From assembly GCF_016658865.1 (NCBI RefSeq), contig NZ_CP067992.1, positions 1,507,001 to 1,571,000 on the forward strand: 64,000 nucleotides of DNA, given 5' to 3'. A program made the position numbers and the translations under genes. Below are positions 44,587 through 53,027 of the stretch, piece by piece; positions within the stretch are counted from its first letter, which is position 1; every line of letters begins with the position of its first letter. The notes below the pieces were generated by a model. It was not told where the DNA came from. It made no database searches and worked only from the letters and a program-made list of their open reading frames with translations. This stretch comes from Streptococcus mitis (GTDB lineage Bacteria; Bacillota; Bacilli; Lactobacillales; Streptococcaceae).

Positions 44587-46530
44587 ATGATTAACATTAC
44601 TTTCCCAGATGGCGCTGTTCGTGAATTCGAATCTGGCGTTACAACTTTTGAAATTGCCCAATCTATCAGCAATTCCCTAGCTAAAAAAGCTCTTGCTGGT
44701 AAATTTAACGGCAAACTTATCGACACTACTCGTGCTATTACTGAAGACGGAAGCATCGAAATTGTGACACCTGATCACGAAGATGCCCTTCCAATCTTGC
44801 GTCACTCAGCCGCTCACTTGTTTGCTCAAGCAGCTCGTCGTCTTTTCCCAGATATTCACTTGGGAGTTGGTCCAGCCATCGAAGATGGTTTCTACTACGA
44901 TACTGACAACACAGCTGGTCAAATCTCTAACGAAGACCTTCCTCGTATCGAAGAAGAAATGCAAAAAATCGTCAAAGAAAACTTCCCATCTATTCGCGAA
45001 GAGGTGACTAAAGACGAGGCACGTGAAATCTTCAAAAATGACCCTTACAAGTTGGAATTGATTGAAGAACACTCTGAAGACGAAGGTGGTTTGACTATCT
45101 ATCGTCAAGGTGAGTATGTAGACCTTTGCCGTGGCCCTCACGTCCCATCAACAGGCCGCATCCAAATCTTCCACCTTCTCCATGTAGCAGGTGCTTACTG
45201 GCGTGGAAATAGCGACAACGCTATGATGCAACGTATCTATGGTACAGCTTGGTTTGACAAGAAAGACTTGAAAAACTACCTTCAAATGCGTGAAGAAGCT
45301 AAGGAACGTGATCACCGCAAACTTGGTAAAGAGCTTGATCTCTTCATGATTTCTCAAGAGGTTGGTCAAGGTTTGCCATTCTGGTTGCCAAATGGTGCGA
45401 CTATTCGTCGTGAGTTGGAACGCTATATCGTTGACAAGGAGTTGGCTTCTGGCTACCAACACGTCTACACTCCACCACTTGCTTCTGTTGAACTTTACAA
45501 GACTTCTGGTCACTGGGATCATTACCAAGAAGACATGTTCCCAACTATGGACATGGGTGACGGGGAAGAATTTGTCCTTCGTCCAATGAACTGCCCGCAC
45601 CACATCCAAGTCTTCAAACACCATGTTCACTCATACCGTGAGTTGCCAATCCGTATCGCTGAAATCGGTATGATGCACCGCTACGAAAAATCTGGTGCCC
45701 TCACTGGTCTTCAACGTGTACGTGAAATGTCTCTTAACGACGGTCACCTCTTTGTGACTCCAGAACAAATCCAAGAAGAATTCCAACGCGCCCTTCAGTT
45801 GATTATCGATGTTTATGAAGACTTCAACTTGACTGAATACCGCTTCCGTCTCTCTCTTCGCGACCCTCAAGATACTCACAAGTACTTTGATAACGATGAG
45901 ATGTGGGAGAATGCCCAAACCATGCTTCGTGCCGCCCTTGATGAAATGGGTGTGGACTACTTTGAAGCCGAAGGTGAAGCAGCCTTCTACGGACCAAAAT
46001 TGGATATCCAGGTTAAAACTGCCCTTGGTAAAGAAGAAACCCTTTCGACTATCCAGCTTGACTTCTTGCTTCCAGAACGCTTCGACCTCAAATATATCGG
46101 AGCTGATGGTGAAGAGCACCGTCCAGTTATGATCCACCGTGGTGTTATCTCAACCATGGAACGCTTCACAGCTATCTTGATTGAAAACTACAAGGGTGCC
46201 TTCCCAACATGGCTTGCACCGCACCAAGTAACCCTCATCCCAGTATCTAACGAAAAACACGTGGACTACGCATGGGAAGTAGCTAAAAAACTCCGTGACC
46301 GTGGTGTCCGTGCAGATGTAGATGAGCGCAATGAAAAAATGCAGTTCAAGATCCGTGCGTCACAAACTAGCAAGATTCCTTACCAATTAATCGTTGGAGA
46401 CAAGGAAATGGAAGACGGAACAGTCAACGTTCGTCGCTACGGCCAAAAAGAAACACAAACTGTCTCAGTAGATGATTTTGTTCAAGCTATCCTAGCTGAT
46501 ATCGCCAACAAATCACGCGTTGAGAAATAA
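44587..46530 (+). CDS. thrS: Threonyl-tRNA synthetase
   Basis: The 647-residue class II synthetase starts [18 protein letters not shown] after AAGGAG. Domains: TGS (about 1-62), editing domain with [17 protein letters not shown] (about 68-225, HxxxH), catalytic core with zinc Cys in [13 protein letters not shown] and class II motifs ([27 protein letters not shown]), and an anticodon-binding domain (about 540-647). An upstream in-frame ATG at 44455 lies inside the T-box and is not the start. Confidence 0.97.
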   Translation: MINITFPDGAVREFESGVTTFEIAQSISNSLAKKALAGKFNGKLIDTTRAITEDGSIEIVTPDHEDALPILRHSAAHLFAQAARRLFPDIHLGVGPAIEDGFYYDTDNTAGQISNEDLPRIEEEMQKIVKENFPSIREEVTKDEAREIFKNDPYKLELIEEHSEDEGGLTIYRQGEYVDLCRGPHVPSTGRIQIFHLLHVAGAYWRGNSDNAMMQRIYGTAWFDKKDLKNYLQMREEAKERDHRKLGKELDLFMISQEVGQGLPFWLPNGATIRRELERYIVDKELASGYQHVYTPPLASVELYKTSGHWDHYQEDMFPTMDMGDGEEFVLRPMNCPHHIQVFKHHVHSYRELPIRIAEIGMMHRYEKSGALTGLQRVREMSLNDGHLFVTPEQIQEEFQRALQLIIDVYEDFNLTEYRFRLSLRDPQDTHKYFDNDEMWENAQTMLRAALDEMGVDYFEAEGEAAFYGPKLDIQVKTALGKEETLSTIQLDFLLPERFDLKYIGADGEEHRPVMIHRGVISTMERFTAILIENYKGAFPTWLAPHQVTLIPVSNEKHVDYAWEVAKKLRDRGVRADVDERNEKMQFKIRASQTSKIPYQLIVGDKEMEDGTVNVRRYGQKETQTVSVDDFVQAILADIANKSRVEK

Positions 46531-46563
46531 GAAATAAAACCTGGGATAAAATCCTAGATACCT

Positions 46564-46596
46564 AAAAAGCAACAACTGAAACAGCTGTTGCTTTTT
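46564..46596 (+). terminator. Terminator of thrS
   Basis: AAAGCAACA pairs with TGTTGCTTT around an inner CTGAAACAG, followed by TTTAT. Confidence 0.82.
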
Positions 46597-46603
46597 ATAT
46601 TTT

Positions 46604-46707
46604 TACTCAATGAAAATCAAAAAGCAAACTAGGAAGCTAGCCGCAAGCTGTACTTGAGTACGGTAAGGCGACGCTGACGTGGTTTAAATTTGATTTTCGA
46701 AGAGTAT
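46604..46707. repeat. RUP repeat downstream of thrS
   Basis: The inverse orientation of the other short copies, from TACTCAATGAAAATCAAAAA to TTTTCGAAGAGTAT, with the interior GCTAGCCGCAAGCTGTACTT. Confidence 0.9.
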
Positions 46708-46785
46708 TATTTAATCCGAGCTAGTAGTGATTGACCAAACCACCACACAAGATTTTCTTTCATGAGTTAGATAAGGTCAATATCC

Positions 46786-47835
46786 TCATTCCTTGTCTGC
46801 TTCATTTTCTTTTACGAGATCTTTTTGTGAATCCTTTTCAGAGAGTTTTTGATCGATATACTTGTTAATGGTTTCATAAAATTCCTTAGTCGTATCACTG
46901 TCTAATTTTGTCGAATTATGAACTTGATTGACTTTCAATTGAACAGATTGAATACCGTAAGAGGCTTGTTTTTGGTGGAGCGTTTCTAATTCTTCTTCTG
47001 AAATCGGATCTCCAACAACCGTCAAGACTAATTCATTGTCCCTTGACTTGTAGACTTGATTAATGACCGTGTGATTGGCGAACTCTTTTCCTACAAACTG
47101 TTTGATTCCTTCTTTTCGCGCTTGATCTATCGTCAGAGTGACTGCTGAATAACTAGCTGGAAGAATCAATAATACAATCAAGGATATCAAGCCAATTCTC
47201 ATTTTAATATTTAGCTCTTTAAATGAACTTAGGGGAGATTTTCTCATCAAAATTCTTGTTCCAACAATGTTGGTTAGCATGATAAAGACACAGTTGATCA
47301 AGAAGAGATAGAGAGCCCCAAATAAAAATCGTACATTTCCATTAGCTAAACCGTAACCTGCAGTACAGATAGGTGGCATCAGAGCTGTTGCAATGGCTAC
47401 TCCTGGCACGATATTGTTTGCTTCTTTTTTCCTTGAACCAATGACGCCTGCTATCCCACCAGCAATAGCAATGAGAACATCCCAAATGGTTGGAGAGGTT
47501 CGTGCAATCAATTCGCTACTTTCATAAGATAAGGGAGAAATCCAGAAATACAGAGCCGAGACAAGCAAGCTAACCAATACTTGAGTAAATAAAACCTCTA
47601 GAGATTGCTTGATTAAACGCGTATCAAAAATAGCTAAACCAAACCCCAGTCCAACAATCGGTGTCATAAGAGGGGAAATTAGCATGGCTCCAATAATGAC
47701 AGCTGTTGAATTCATATTTAGTCCGATAGAGGCAATAAAAATCGCACACATCAAAATCACTGTATCTCTTAATCGAACATGAAGATCATCATATAATTTC
47801 TCACGGTATTCACGTGTTGAATAGTTTCCGGTCAT
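46786..47835 (-). CDS. DUF389 membrane protein
   Basis: The 349-residue protein has about seven hydrophobic segments in the first 230 residues. The DUF389 core reads STAVIIGAMLISPLMTPIVGLGFGLA. A cytosolic or external C-terminal domain (about 235-325, ACT-like VVGDPISEEELETLHQK) is followed by a charged tail EKDSQKDLVKENEADKE. Function of the family is unknown. It has no partner gene and lies downstream of a RUP. The protein is uncommon in pneumococcus at this site as far as I recall, so it may be an accessory insertion between thrS and the two-component genes. Confidence 0.8.
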   Translation of the reverse strand: MTGNYSTREYREKLYDDLHVRLRDTVILMCAIFIASIGLNMNSTAVIIGAMLISPLMTPIVGLGFGLAIFDTRLIKQSLEVLFTQVLVSLLVSALYFWISPLSYESSELIARTSPTIWDVLIAIAGGIAGVIGSRKKEANNIVPGVAIATALMPPICTAGYGLANGNVRFLFGALYLFLINCVFIMLTNIVGTRILMRKSPLSSFKELNIKMRIGLISLIVLLILPASYSAVTLTIDQARKEGIKQFVGKEFANHTVINQVYKSRDNELVLTVVGDPISEEELETLHQKQASYGIQSVQLKVNQVHNSTKLDSDTTKEFYETINKYIDQKLSEKDSQKDLVKENEADKE

Positions 47836-48206
47836 TGGTTACTCCTTTTTATTTCATATAATCTTGTTTCTGCATGGATGATGGTAGAGAGACTTTTGTC
47901 CAATCTTACATATTTTTCTTCTCACCTGTAATTCTTTTGAGAATTATCCTTTAAGTATCCGTCAGTCCATCCTTCATATTATATCAAAAATTTTACAGTC
48001 TTTCTCTGAAGAAATCTATCAATTGAACAGATATATAAAGAAATTTTTGTTTCCTTATCCAAAGAACAAAAGACTGCATCTCTTATAAAAGAAGATGCAG
48101 TTTAATAAATAAGCGTGATGAGTTTGTTTGACAACCCATTGCTCCATTTTGATTTTTTCAACCGAAAACGCCCAAGCAAATAATTTACTAGGATACACAG
48201 TTAAAG
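47836..48206. other. Gene-free stretch with one hairpin
   Basis: No coding frame is convincing. A dyad ACTGCATCT/AGATGCAGT (about 48070-48103) with a T-rich end looks like a terminator, but no gene that would use it is present. The likely DUF389 promoter region lies at the left end. Confidence 0.4.
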
Positions 48207-48243
48207 ATAAAAAAGCCCAGTTGTCTTATCCTGGGCTCTTATC
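48207..48243 (-). terminator. Terminator of the two-component operon
   Basis: On the minus strand AGCCCAG pairs with CTGGGCT and is followed by TTTTTT. Confidence 0.82.
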
Positions 48244-48251
48244 TATCATGC

Positions 48252-49226
48252 TCACTCAATTATCAGATTCATATCGGAAAACTTAATTCTTACTATCGTT
48301 CCTTTTCCAACCTCAGACTCGATACGAATCTGGTGACCTAGTTCTTCAGAAATTTTCTTAGATAGATAGAGGCCAAGTCCAGATGACTGCTGAGTTAGGC
48401 GTCCATTATATCCTGAGAAGCCACGTTCAAAGACTCGGAGGACATCACTGTTTTTTATCCCGATTCCCGTATCCTTGATACAAAGCTCTTGTCCCTCCAT
48501 ATAAATCTCCAGACCACCTTCCTTGGTATACTTGAGACTGTTTGAGATGATTTGCTCAATAACCACTAGCAGCCACTTTTTATCCGTCACGATTTCTTTA
48601 TCAAGATCATGTAGATTGACATTTAATCCTTTTTGAATAAAGAAAAGAGCATATTTACGAATTATTTCTTTGACCAAGTCCTCAATTTGAACCTGCTTTA
48701 AGACCAAATCATCATGGAAACTTTCTAAACGCAGGTACTGTAAAACCAAGTTGGTATAGGAGTCGATCTTGAAAATTTCCTGTTCTAGCTGCTGCTTCAG
48801 TTGGCGGTCAGCTACTTCTGCAACTAAGAGTTGACTAGCTGCAATGGGTGTCTTAACCTGATGGACCCACAAGGTATAGTAATCCAGCAAATCCGTCAGT
48901 TTTCTTTCTGAATCTGACCTCTGCTGATAGAGTTCCATCTCACGCGCTTCTAATTTTTCAGCCAAGGCTCTTTCCAAAGGAGACTGAGCTTCCCTATCCC
49001 CATAGAGAATTTCCTGGCGATAGACCTGCATTTCCACCAATATGTCCCAAGTGAAAAATAAGATGGTTACAAAGCAACACAGCAGGAAAAAGTAGAGAAA
49101 GTAAATTCCCAAACTGGCAAATAAAAACTGAAAGAGCAAAACCAGAAATGCTAAAGCAATCAGATATATAAACAGACGACTACGGGAGCGCAGATAGGCT
49201 AGAAAAAATTGTTTCCAATCAAGCAT
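48252..49226 (-). CDS. Sensor histidine kinase, intramembrane-sensing type (TCS01-like)
   Basis: The 324-residue kinase has two adjacent membrane helices (about 17-36 and 38-60) with no extracytoplasmic domain. The phosphoacceptor His122 is in WVHQVKTPIAASQLL. ATPase N-box ISNSLKYTKEG, G1 IKDTGIGIKNSD and G2 SSGLGLYLSKKI follow. This resembles BceS/NsaS-like kinases that sense through an ABC transporter, but none is adjacent. The start overlaps the regulator stop by 8 bases. By position near thrS it matches pneumococcal TCS01. Confidence 0.9.
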   Translation of the reverse strand: MLDWKQFFLAYLRSRSRLFIYLIALAFLVLLFQFLFASLGIYFLYFFLLCCFVTILFFTWDILVEMQVYRQEILYGDREAQSPLERALAEKLEAREMELYQQRSDSERKLTDLLDYYTLWVHQVKTPIAASQLLVAEVADRQLKQQLEQEIFKIDSYTNLVLQYLRLESFHDDLVLKQVQIEDLVKEIIRKYALFFIQKGLNVNLHDLDKEIVTDKKWLLVVIEQIISNSLKYTKEGGLEIYMEGQELCIKDTGIGIKNSDVLRVFERGFSGYNGRLTQQSSGLGLYLSKKISEELGHQIRIESEVGKGTIVRIKFSDMNLIIE

Positions 49227-49896
49227 GCTTCAGTCCGTACCCTATCCCTTTCTTGGTCTCGATAAATCCTACCAAGCCCTGCTCTTCCAACTTTTTACGC
49301 AAACGAGCCACATTGACAGAGAGAGTATTATCATCAATGAAAAAGTCACTGTTCCAAAGTTCCCGCATGAGGTCGTCACGCGCTACAATATTGCCCGCAT
49401 GCTCAAACAGCACTCGTAAAATCTGGAATTCATTCTTGGTCAAATTCAAGACTTGGCCTTGATAATGTAAATCCATGGATTTGGTATTGAGGATCACACC
49501 AGCATATTCCAGTAAACTCTCGTCACGCCCAAACTCATAGGAACGGCGCAACAAGCCCTGAACCTTGGCTAAAAGAACCTGCTGGTCAAAAGGCTTGGTC
49601 ACAAAGTCATCCGCGCCCATATTGATTGCCATGACAATATCCATAGCCTGGTCTCTCGAAGACAGAAACATGATAGGCACCTTGGAAATCTTACGAATTT
49701 CCTGACACCAGTGATAACCATTAAATAAGGGTAAACCAATATCCATGAGGACCAGATGAGGCTCCGACTGGACAAAAAGACTCAAAACTTCCATAAAGTC
49801 TTCTACCAGAACCACTTCAAATCCCCACTCAGAGAGCATTTTCCCGACCTGTTGACGAATAACCTGATCATCTTCTACTAATAAAATCTTGTGCAT
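49219..49896 (-). CDS. OmpR-family response regulator (TCS01-like)
   Basis: The 225-residue regulator has a receiver domain with acidic pocket VEDDQ, phosphoacceptor Asp52 (LMDIGLPLFNG) and Lys in TKPFD. The C-terminal winged helix (about 130-225) carries TKNEFQILRVLFEHAGNIVARDDLM and a DDNTLSVNVARLRKKLE recognition helix. The ribosome site AAAGGAG precedes the ATG. It is coupled to the kinase. Confidence 0.92.
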   Translation of the reverse strand: MHKILLVEDDQVIRQQVGKMLSEWGFEVVLVEDFMEVLSLFVQSEPHLVLMDIGLPLFNGYHWCQEIRKISKVPIMFLSSRDQAMDIVMAINMGADDFVTKPFDQQVLLAKVQGLLRRSYEFGRDESLLEYAGVILNTKSMDLHYQGQVLNLTKNEFQILRVLFEHAGNIVARDDLMRELWNSDFFIDDNTLSVNVARLRKKLEEQGLVGFIETKKGIGYGLKHA

Positions 49897-50227
49897 CTGA
49901 TTCTCCTTTGCTAATTTTAGGAGTCTTAAATCCTTTAGTATAAATAGAGGGCTTAGTATCTAATACTTTTTTGACATTTCCTTGTCACAACAGCTCAAAA
50001 ACAGATAGTGAATAACCCCATTGATATCATACCTTATTTTCAGACATAGTGCCAGCACTACCCATTTATTTTTAATTTTTTCAACCCTCATTTCAGTTCT
50101 TTTATACATCCCCTTAACCAAAATTTATATCTATTCTTCCAAACCTTGAGTGTAGTTAAAACGACACTCTATACTCTTCTAACATTGAAAAGCTCCTTAT
50201 CGAGTGGTATCCGTAAAAAGTTCTAGC
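49897..50227. other. Intergenic region between the divergent two-component and tetR units
   Basis: About 330 bases without a gene. A TATACT-type -10 for the two-component operon (49938-49943, minus) lacks a good -35. A GAGTGT/ACACTC dyad (about 50149-50172) is of unknown meaning. Confidence 0.4.
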
Positions 50228-50248
50228 TTTCAGATTGACAATCTGAAA
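50228..50248. promoter_or_regulatory. Perfect 10-bp dyad around the tetR -35
   Basis: TTTCAGATTG and CAATCTGAAA are perfect inverted repeats around a single A. The -35 of the tetR promoter (50235-50240) lies within the dyad. It differs from the GAATGAA operators and may bind another regulator. Confidence 0.5.
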
Positions 50249-50291
50249 AAGATTTGTTAAGATATGAATGAACAATATTTAATATTCATTC
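50235..50291 (+). promoter_or_regulatory. tetR promoter with operator 1
   Basis: TTGACA (50235-50240), a 17-base spacer and TAAGAT (50258-50263). Just downstream, GAATGAA (50266-50272) and TTCATTC (50285-50291) form an inverted repeat covering the predicted start site. Confidence 0.7.
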
Positions 50292-50310
50292 AGAAAAGAG
50301 GTGAATCAAA

Positions 50311-50874
50311 TTGGACAAAAAACAGGCTTTGAAATCCGCAGCTTATGAAGTTTTTTCAAAAAAAGGATACAAGGCGACAGGAATTTCAGAAATTGCTAGA
50401 CAAGCTCATATGGCAGTCGGATCTTTTTATAACTATTACGAAAGTAAAGAAGCTATTTTTTTAGATATCTATATTGATGAAAACAACCGTGTTCGCCAAA
50501 CTATGATCGAAGAACTGGATTGGGAAATTGATATGATTGATCTTATTAGTCAACTCTTTGCTCAATCCAGAGCACTCGTTTCTTCCAATAAAATCCTTGC
50601 AGAATGGTACAATCCTGCCATAGCAGATGAGTTGCATAGCTACTATTCCTCAGAAGAAGGGAAAGTCACGAATCCATTTCATCAATTTCTCGTGAAAACC
50701 TTTACTCATCGTTTGCAGGCTGAAGGCCATTCTCCAGAAAAAATTCAAGATATTTTACAAGTTTACAACCTATTTTACTACATGGATATGCATATCACAG
50801 AAAATGATTTTCCAGATATTAGCAAAACTGTAGAAATACTAGCAACCAACTTCATTAAAGGAATACTGAAATAA
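50311..50874 (+). CDS. TetR-family transcriptional regulator
   Basis: The 187-residue repressor uses a TTG start with AGAGGTG upstream. The N-terminal HTH (about 1-50) reads YEVFSKKGYKATGISEIARQAHMAVGSFYNYYESKEAIFLDIY. The C-terminal ligand domain is all-helical. It is followed by a terminator and then the FNR-like gene, whose upstream region repeats the same GAATGAA/TTCATTC operator, so it probably represses both itself and that gene. The ligand is unknown. Confidence 0.9.
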   Translation: MDKKQALKSAAYEVFSKKGYKATGISEIARQAHMAVGSFYNYYESKEAIFLDIYIDENNRVRQTMIEELDWEIDMIDLISQLFAQSRALVSSNKILAEWYNPAIADELHSYYSSEEGKVTNPFHQFLVKTFTHRLQAEGHSPEKIQDILQVYNLFYYMDMHITENDFPDISKTVEILATNFIKGILK

Positions 50875-50897
50875 AGAAATCTTTTCTTTATTTTTTT
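50871..50897 (+). terminator. Terminator of tetR
   Basis: AATAAAGAAA pairs with TTTCTTTATT, followed by TTTTTT. Confidence 0.75.
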
Positions 50898-50907
50898 GGA
50901 AAACATT

Positions 50908-50932
50908 GAATGAAAAAAAATATTATTCATTC
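50908..50932 (+). promoter_or_regulatory. TetR operator 2 before the FNR-like gene
   Basis: GAATGAA (50908-50914) and TTCATTC (50926-50932) repeat the half-sites of operator 1 with almost the same spacing. The promoter is not clear, but TACACT near 50943 may be the -10. Confidence 0.65.
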
Positions 50933-50963
50933 ATAGAAAATTACTACACTATAGGAGTTAAAA

Positions 50964-51740
50964 ATGAAACGAGGGAAAAAAATGTTCATAATTATTCTAA
51001 CTACACTTGGAGTGCTCGGCTTTATATCTTGGGGAATCATTACCTATCTTGGACGAAGTCAAACTTTATCGATAAAATCCATTGAAAATCCCAGCGGAGA
51101 TTTGTATTTAGTTCACATCACAAAACCAAAAAATCAAATATGGAAAGCTGGCTCCTATGCTCAGTTTAAGCTTCCTGACAGCTCGTTTGGTCCAGACAAA
51201 AGTCCAGTAAAGGAGGATCAGGCTAGCCGATGGCTAACCCTTGCTTCCACTCCTGATGAAGATGAAATTCTTATTGTAACCCATAATAGTGGTAGCGTGT
51301 TTAAGGAAACCTTAACACATTTACCAGCTGGTAGTAAAATTGAGATGAGTTGGCTGGAGTCATCTTTATCTGTTAAAGACAATGACCAAGCACTGGTTTG
51401 TTTTGCCTCTGATGTCGGTATTTCTACTCTACGTCCAGTTGTGAAAGAGTGGGCTGGTAAGCGCTCCATCATTCTTAATCATTTAGACAAAGGAGTAAAC
51501 ATTTTTGATAATGAGTTAAGAGAGCTTAGTAAGAATAATCCGAATCTAACTTATAAAACTAGCGAAACCTTTTCTCAAAGCCAAGCATTTTTAAAAAATG
51601 CGGTTGTGAAATACGGTAACCAAGCTATTTATCTCTTAACCGGCCAACCTGATGATATAAATGAGATGAAAAATTTCTTAAAAGAGAATGGGATTGACGA
51701 CAAACAGATACAAACAAGTATGTTTAAAGGTTTAAAATAA
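50964..51740 (+). CDS. Membrane-anchored ferredoxin-reductase-like (FNR-fold) protein
   Basis: The 258-residue protein has one N-terminal membrane helix (about 7-28) and then an FNR-type two-domain reductase. The FAD-binding barrel shows WKAGSYAQFKLP and the RxxT/S-like RWLTLASTPDEDE. The NAD-binding part has a variant VCFASDVGISTLRP in place of the usual GGxGxTP, and ends with LLTGQPDDINEMKNFLKENGI and the terminal FKGLK. It thus looks like the dehydrogenase half of a NOX or phenol hydroxylase reductase tethered to the membrane, without heme or Fe-S domain. The acceptor is unknown. It is under probable TetR control. Confidence 0.75.
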   Translation: MKRGKKMFIIILTTLGVLGFISWGIITYLGRSQTLSIKSIENPSGDLYLVHITKPKNQIWKAGSYAQFKLPDSSFGPDKSPVKEDQASRWLTLASTPDEDEILIVTHNSGSVFKETLTHLPAGSKIEMSWLESSLSVKDNDQALVCFASDVGISTLRPVVKEWAGKRSIILNHLDKGVNIFDNELRELSKNNPNLTYKTSETFSQSQAFLKNAVVKYGNQAIYLLTGQPDDINEMKNFLKENGIDDKQIQTSMFKGLK

Positions 51741-51863
51741 AAGCAAACTGTCTTCTATGTGTCTGAATCATACCATTATAGGTCGGTATGTAGAGAGCTC
51801 GTACAAACAAACTAGTAAATTCTATGTGATTGTGATAAGATAAATAAAAAGAAAGGAGCTATT

Positions 51864-52937
51864 ATGGCCAATATTTTTGACTATCTGAAAGATGTCACAC
51901 ACGATTTCTTTTACGACCTTCCTTTGAATGAGTTAGATATTCTAGCCTTAACAGAAATCACCTACCTCTCCTTTGATAATCTGGTCTCCACAAATCCTCA
52001 GCGACTTTTAGACCTAGCTCCTCAGGTTCCAAGAGAATCTAACATGTTGACCAGCAAAAATCGCCTCCAGCTATTGGATGAGCTATCTCAACACAAACGC
52101 TTCAAAAATTGTAAACTCTCCCATTTTATCAACGACATCGACCCTGAACTGCAGAAGCAATTTGCGGCTATGACCTACCGCCTCACTCTCGATACCTATC
52201 TGATTGTCTTTCGTGGGACAGATGACAGTATCATTGGCTGGAAGGAAGATTTCCACCTGACCTATATGAAGGAAATTCCTGCTCAAAAGCACGCTCTCCG
52301 CTATTTAAAGAACTTTTTTGCCCGCCATCCTAAGCAAAAGGTCATTCTGGCCGGGCATTCCAAGGGAGGAAATTTAGCCATCTATGCTGCTAGTCAAATT
52401 GAGCAAAGCTTGCAAAATCAAATCACAGCAGTTTATACCTTTGATGCGCCTGGTCTCCATAAAGAACTGACACAAACCGAGGGCTATCAAAGGATAATGG
52501 ATAGAAGCAAGGTCTTCATCCCACAAGGGTCCATTATCGGTATGATGATGGAAATCCCTAACCACCAAATCATCGTGCACAGTACTGCCTTAGGTGGTAT
52601 CGCCCAGCACGATACCTTTAGTTGGCAGATTGAGGACAAGCACTTCGTCCAACTGGATAAAATCAACAGTGATAGTCAACAAGTTGACACAACCTTCAAA
52701 GAATGGGTGGCAACAGTCCCTGACGAAGAACTCCAGCTCTACTTCGACCTCTTCTTTGGCACCATTCTAGATGCTGGGATTAGCTCCATCAATGACCTGT
52801 CATCCTTAAAGGCTATCGAACACATTCATCATCTCTTTGTCCAAGCTCAATCCCTCACTCCAGAAGAAAGGGAAACCATGGGACGCCTCACCCAATTATT
52901 AATTGATACCCGTTACCAAGCCTGGAAAAAGAGATAA
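51864..52937 (+). CDS. DUF2974 (Mbeg1-like) alpha/beta-hydrolase fold protein
   Basis: The 357-residue protein has a lipase-type nucleophile elbow VILAGHSKGGNLAIYAA (about 158-174), preceded by TYLIVFRGTDDSIIGWKEDF (class 3 lipase-like oxyanion region). A later FDAPGL supports a catalytic Asp, and the His may be in VHSTALGGIAQHDTF. There is no signal peptide. Function in streptococci is unknown; lipase or esterase activity is inferred. The ribosome site GAAAGGAG is strong. It is convergent with the adhesin gene, sharing a terminator. Confidence 0.82.
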   Translation: MANIFDYLKDVTHDFFYDLPLNELDILALTEITYLSFDNLVSTNPQRLLDLAPQVPRESNMLTSKNRLQLLDELSQHKRFKNCKLSHFINDIDPELQKQFAAMTYRLTLDTYLIVFRGTDDSIIGWKEDFHLTYMKEIPAQKHALRYLKNFFARHPKQKVILAGHSKGGNLAIYAASQIEQSLQNQITAVYTFDAPGLHKELTQTEGYQRIMDRSKVFIPQGSIIGMMMEIPNHQIIVHSTALGGIAQHDTFSWQIEDKHFVQLDKINSDSQQVDTTFKEWVATVPDEELQLYFDLFFGTILDAGISSINDLSSLKAIEHIHHLFVQAQSLTPEERETMGRLTQLLIDTRYQAWKKR

Positions 52938-52945
52938 TCCACATA

Positions 52946-52983
52946 AAAAACCCAACTAATCGTTTGATTAGTTGGGTTTTCAT
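52946..52983. terminator. Bidirectional terminator between DUF2974 and adhesin genes
   Basis: AAAACCCAACTAATC pairs perfectly with GATTAGTTGGGTTTT around a GTTT loop, with A and T tracts on either side. Confidence 0.9.
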
Positions 52984-53027
52984 TTATGAAGTTGAATTCC
53001 TTTGTTTAATCTTTAATGATTAAAACA

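Noticed and set aside
48068..48105. Terminator-like hairpin as evidence of a lost gene
   Set aside because: No residual coding similarity is visible on either strand next to it.
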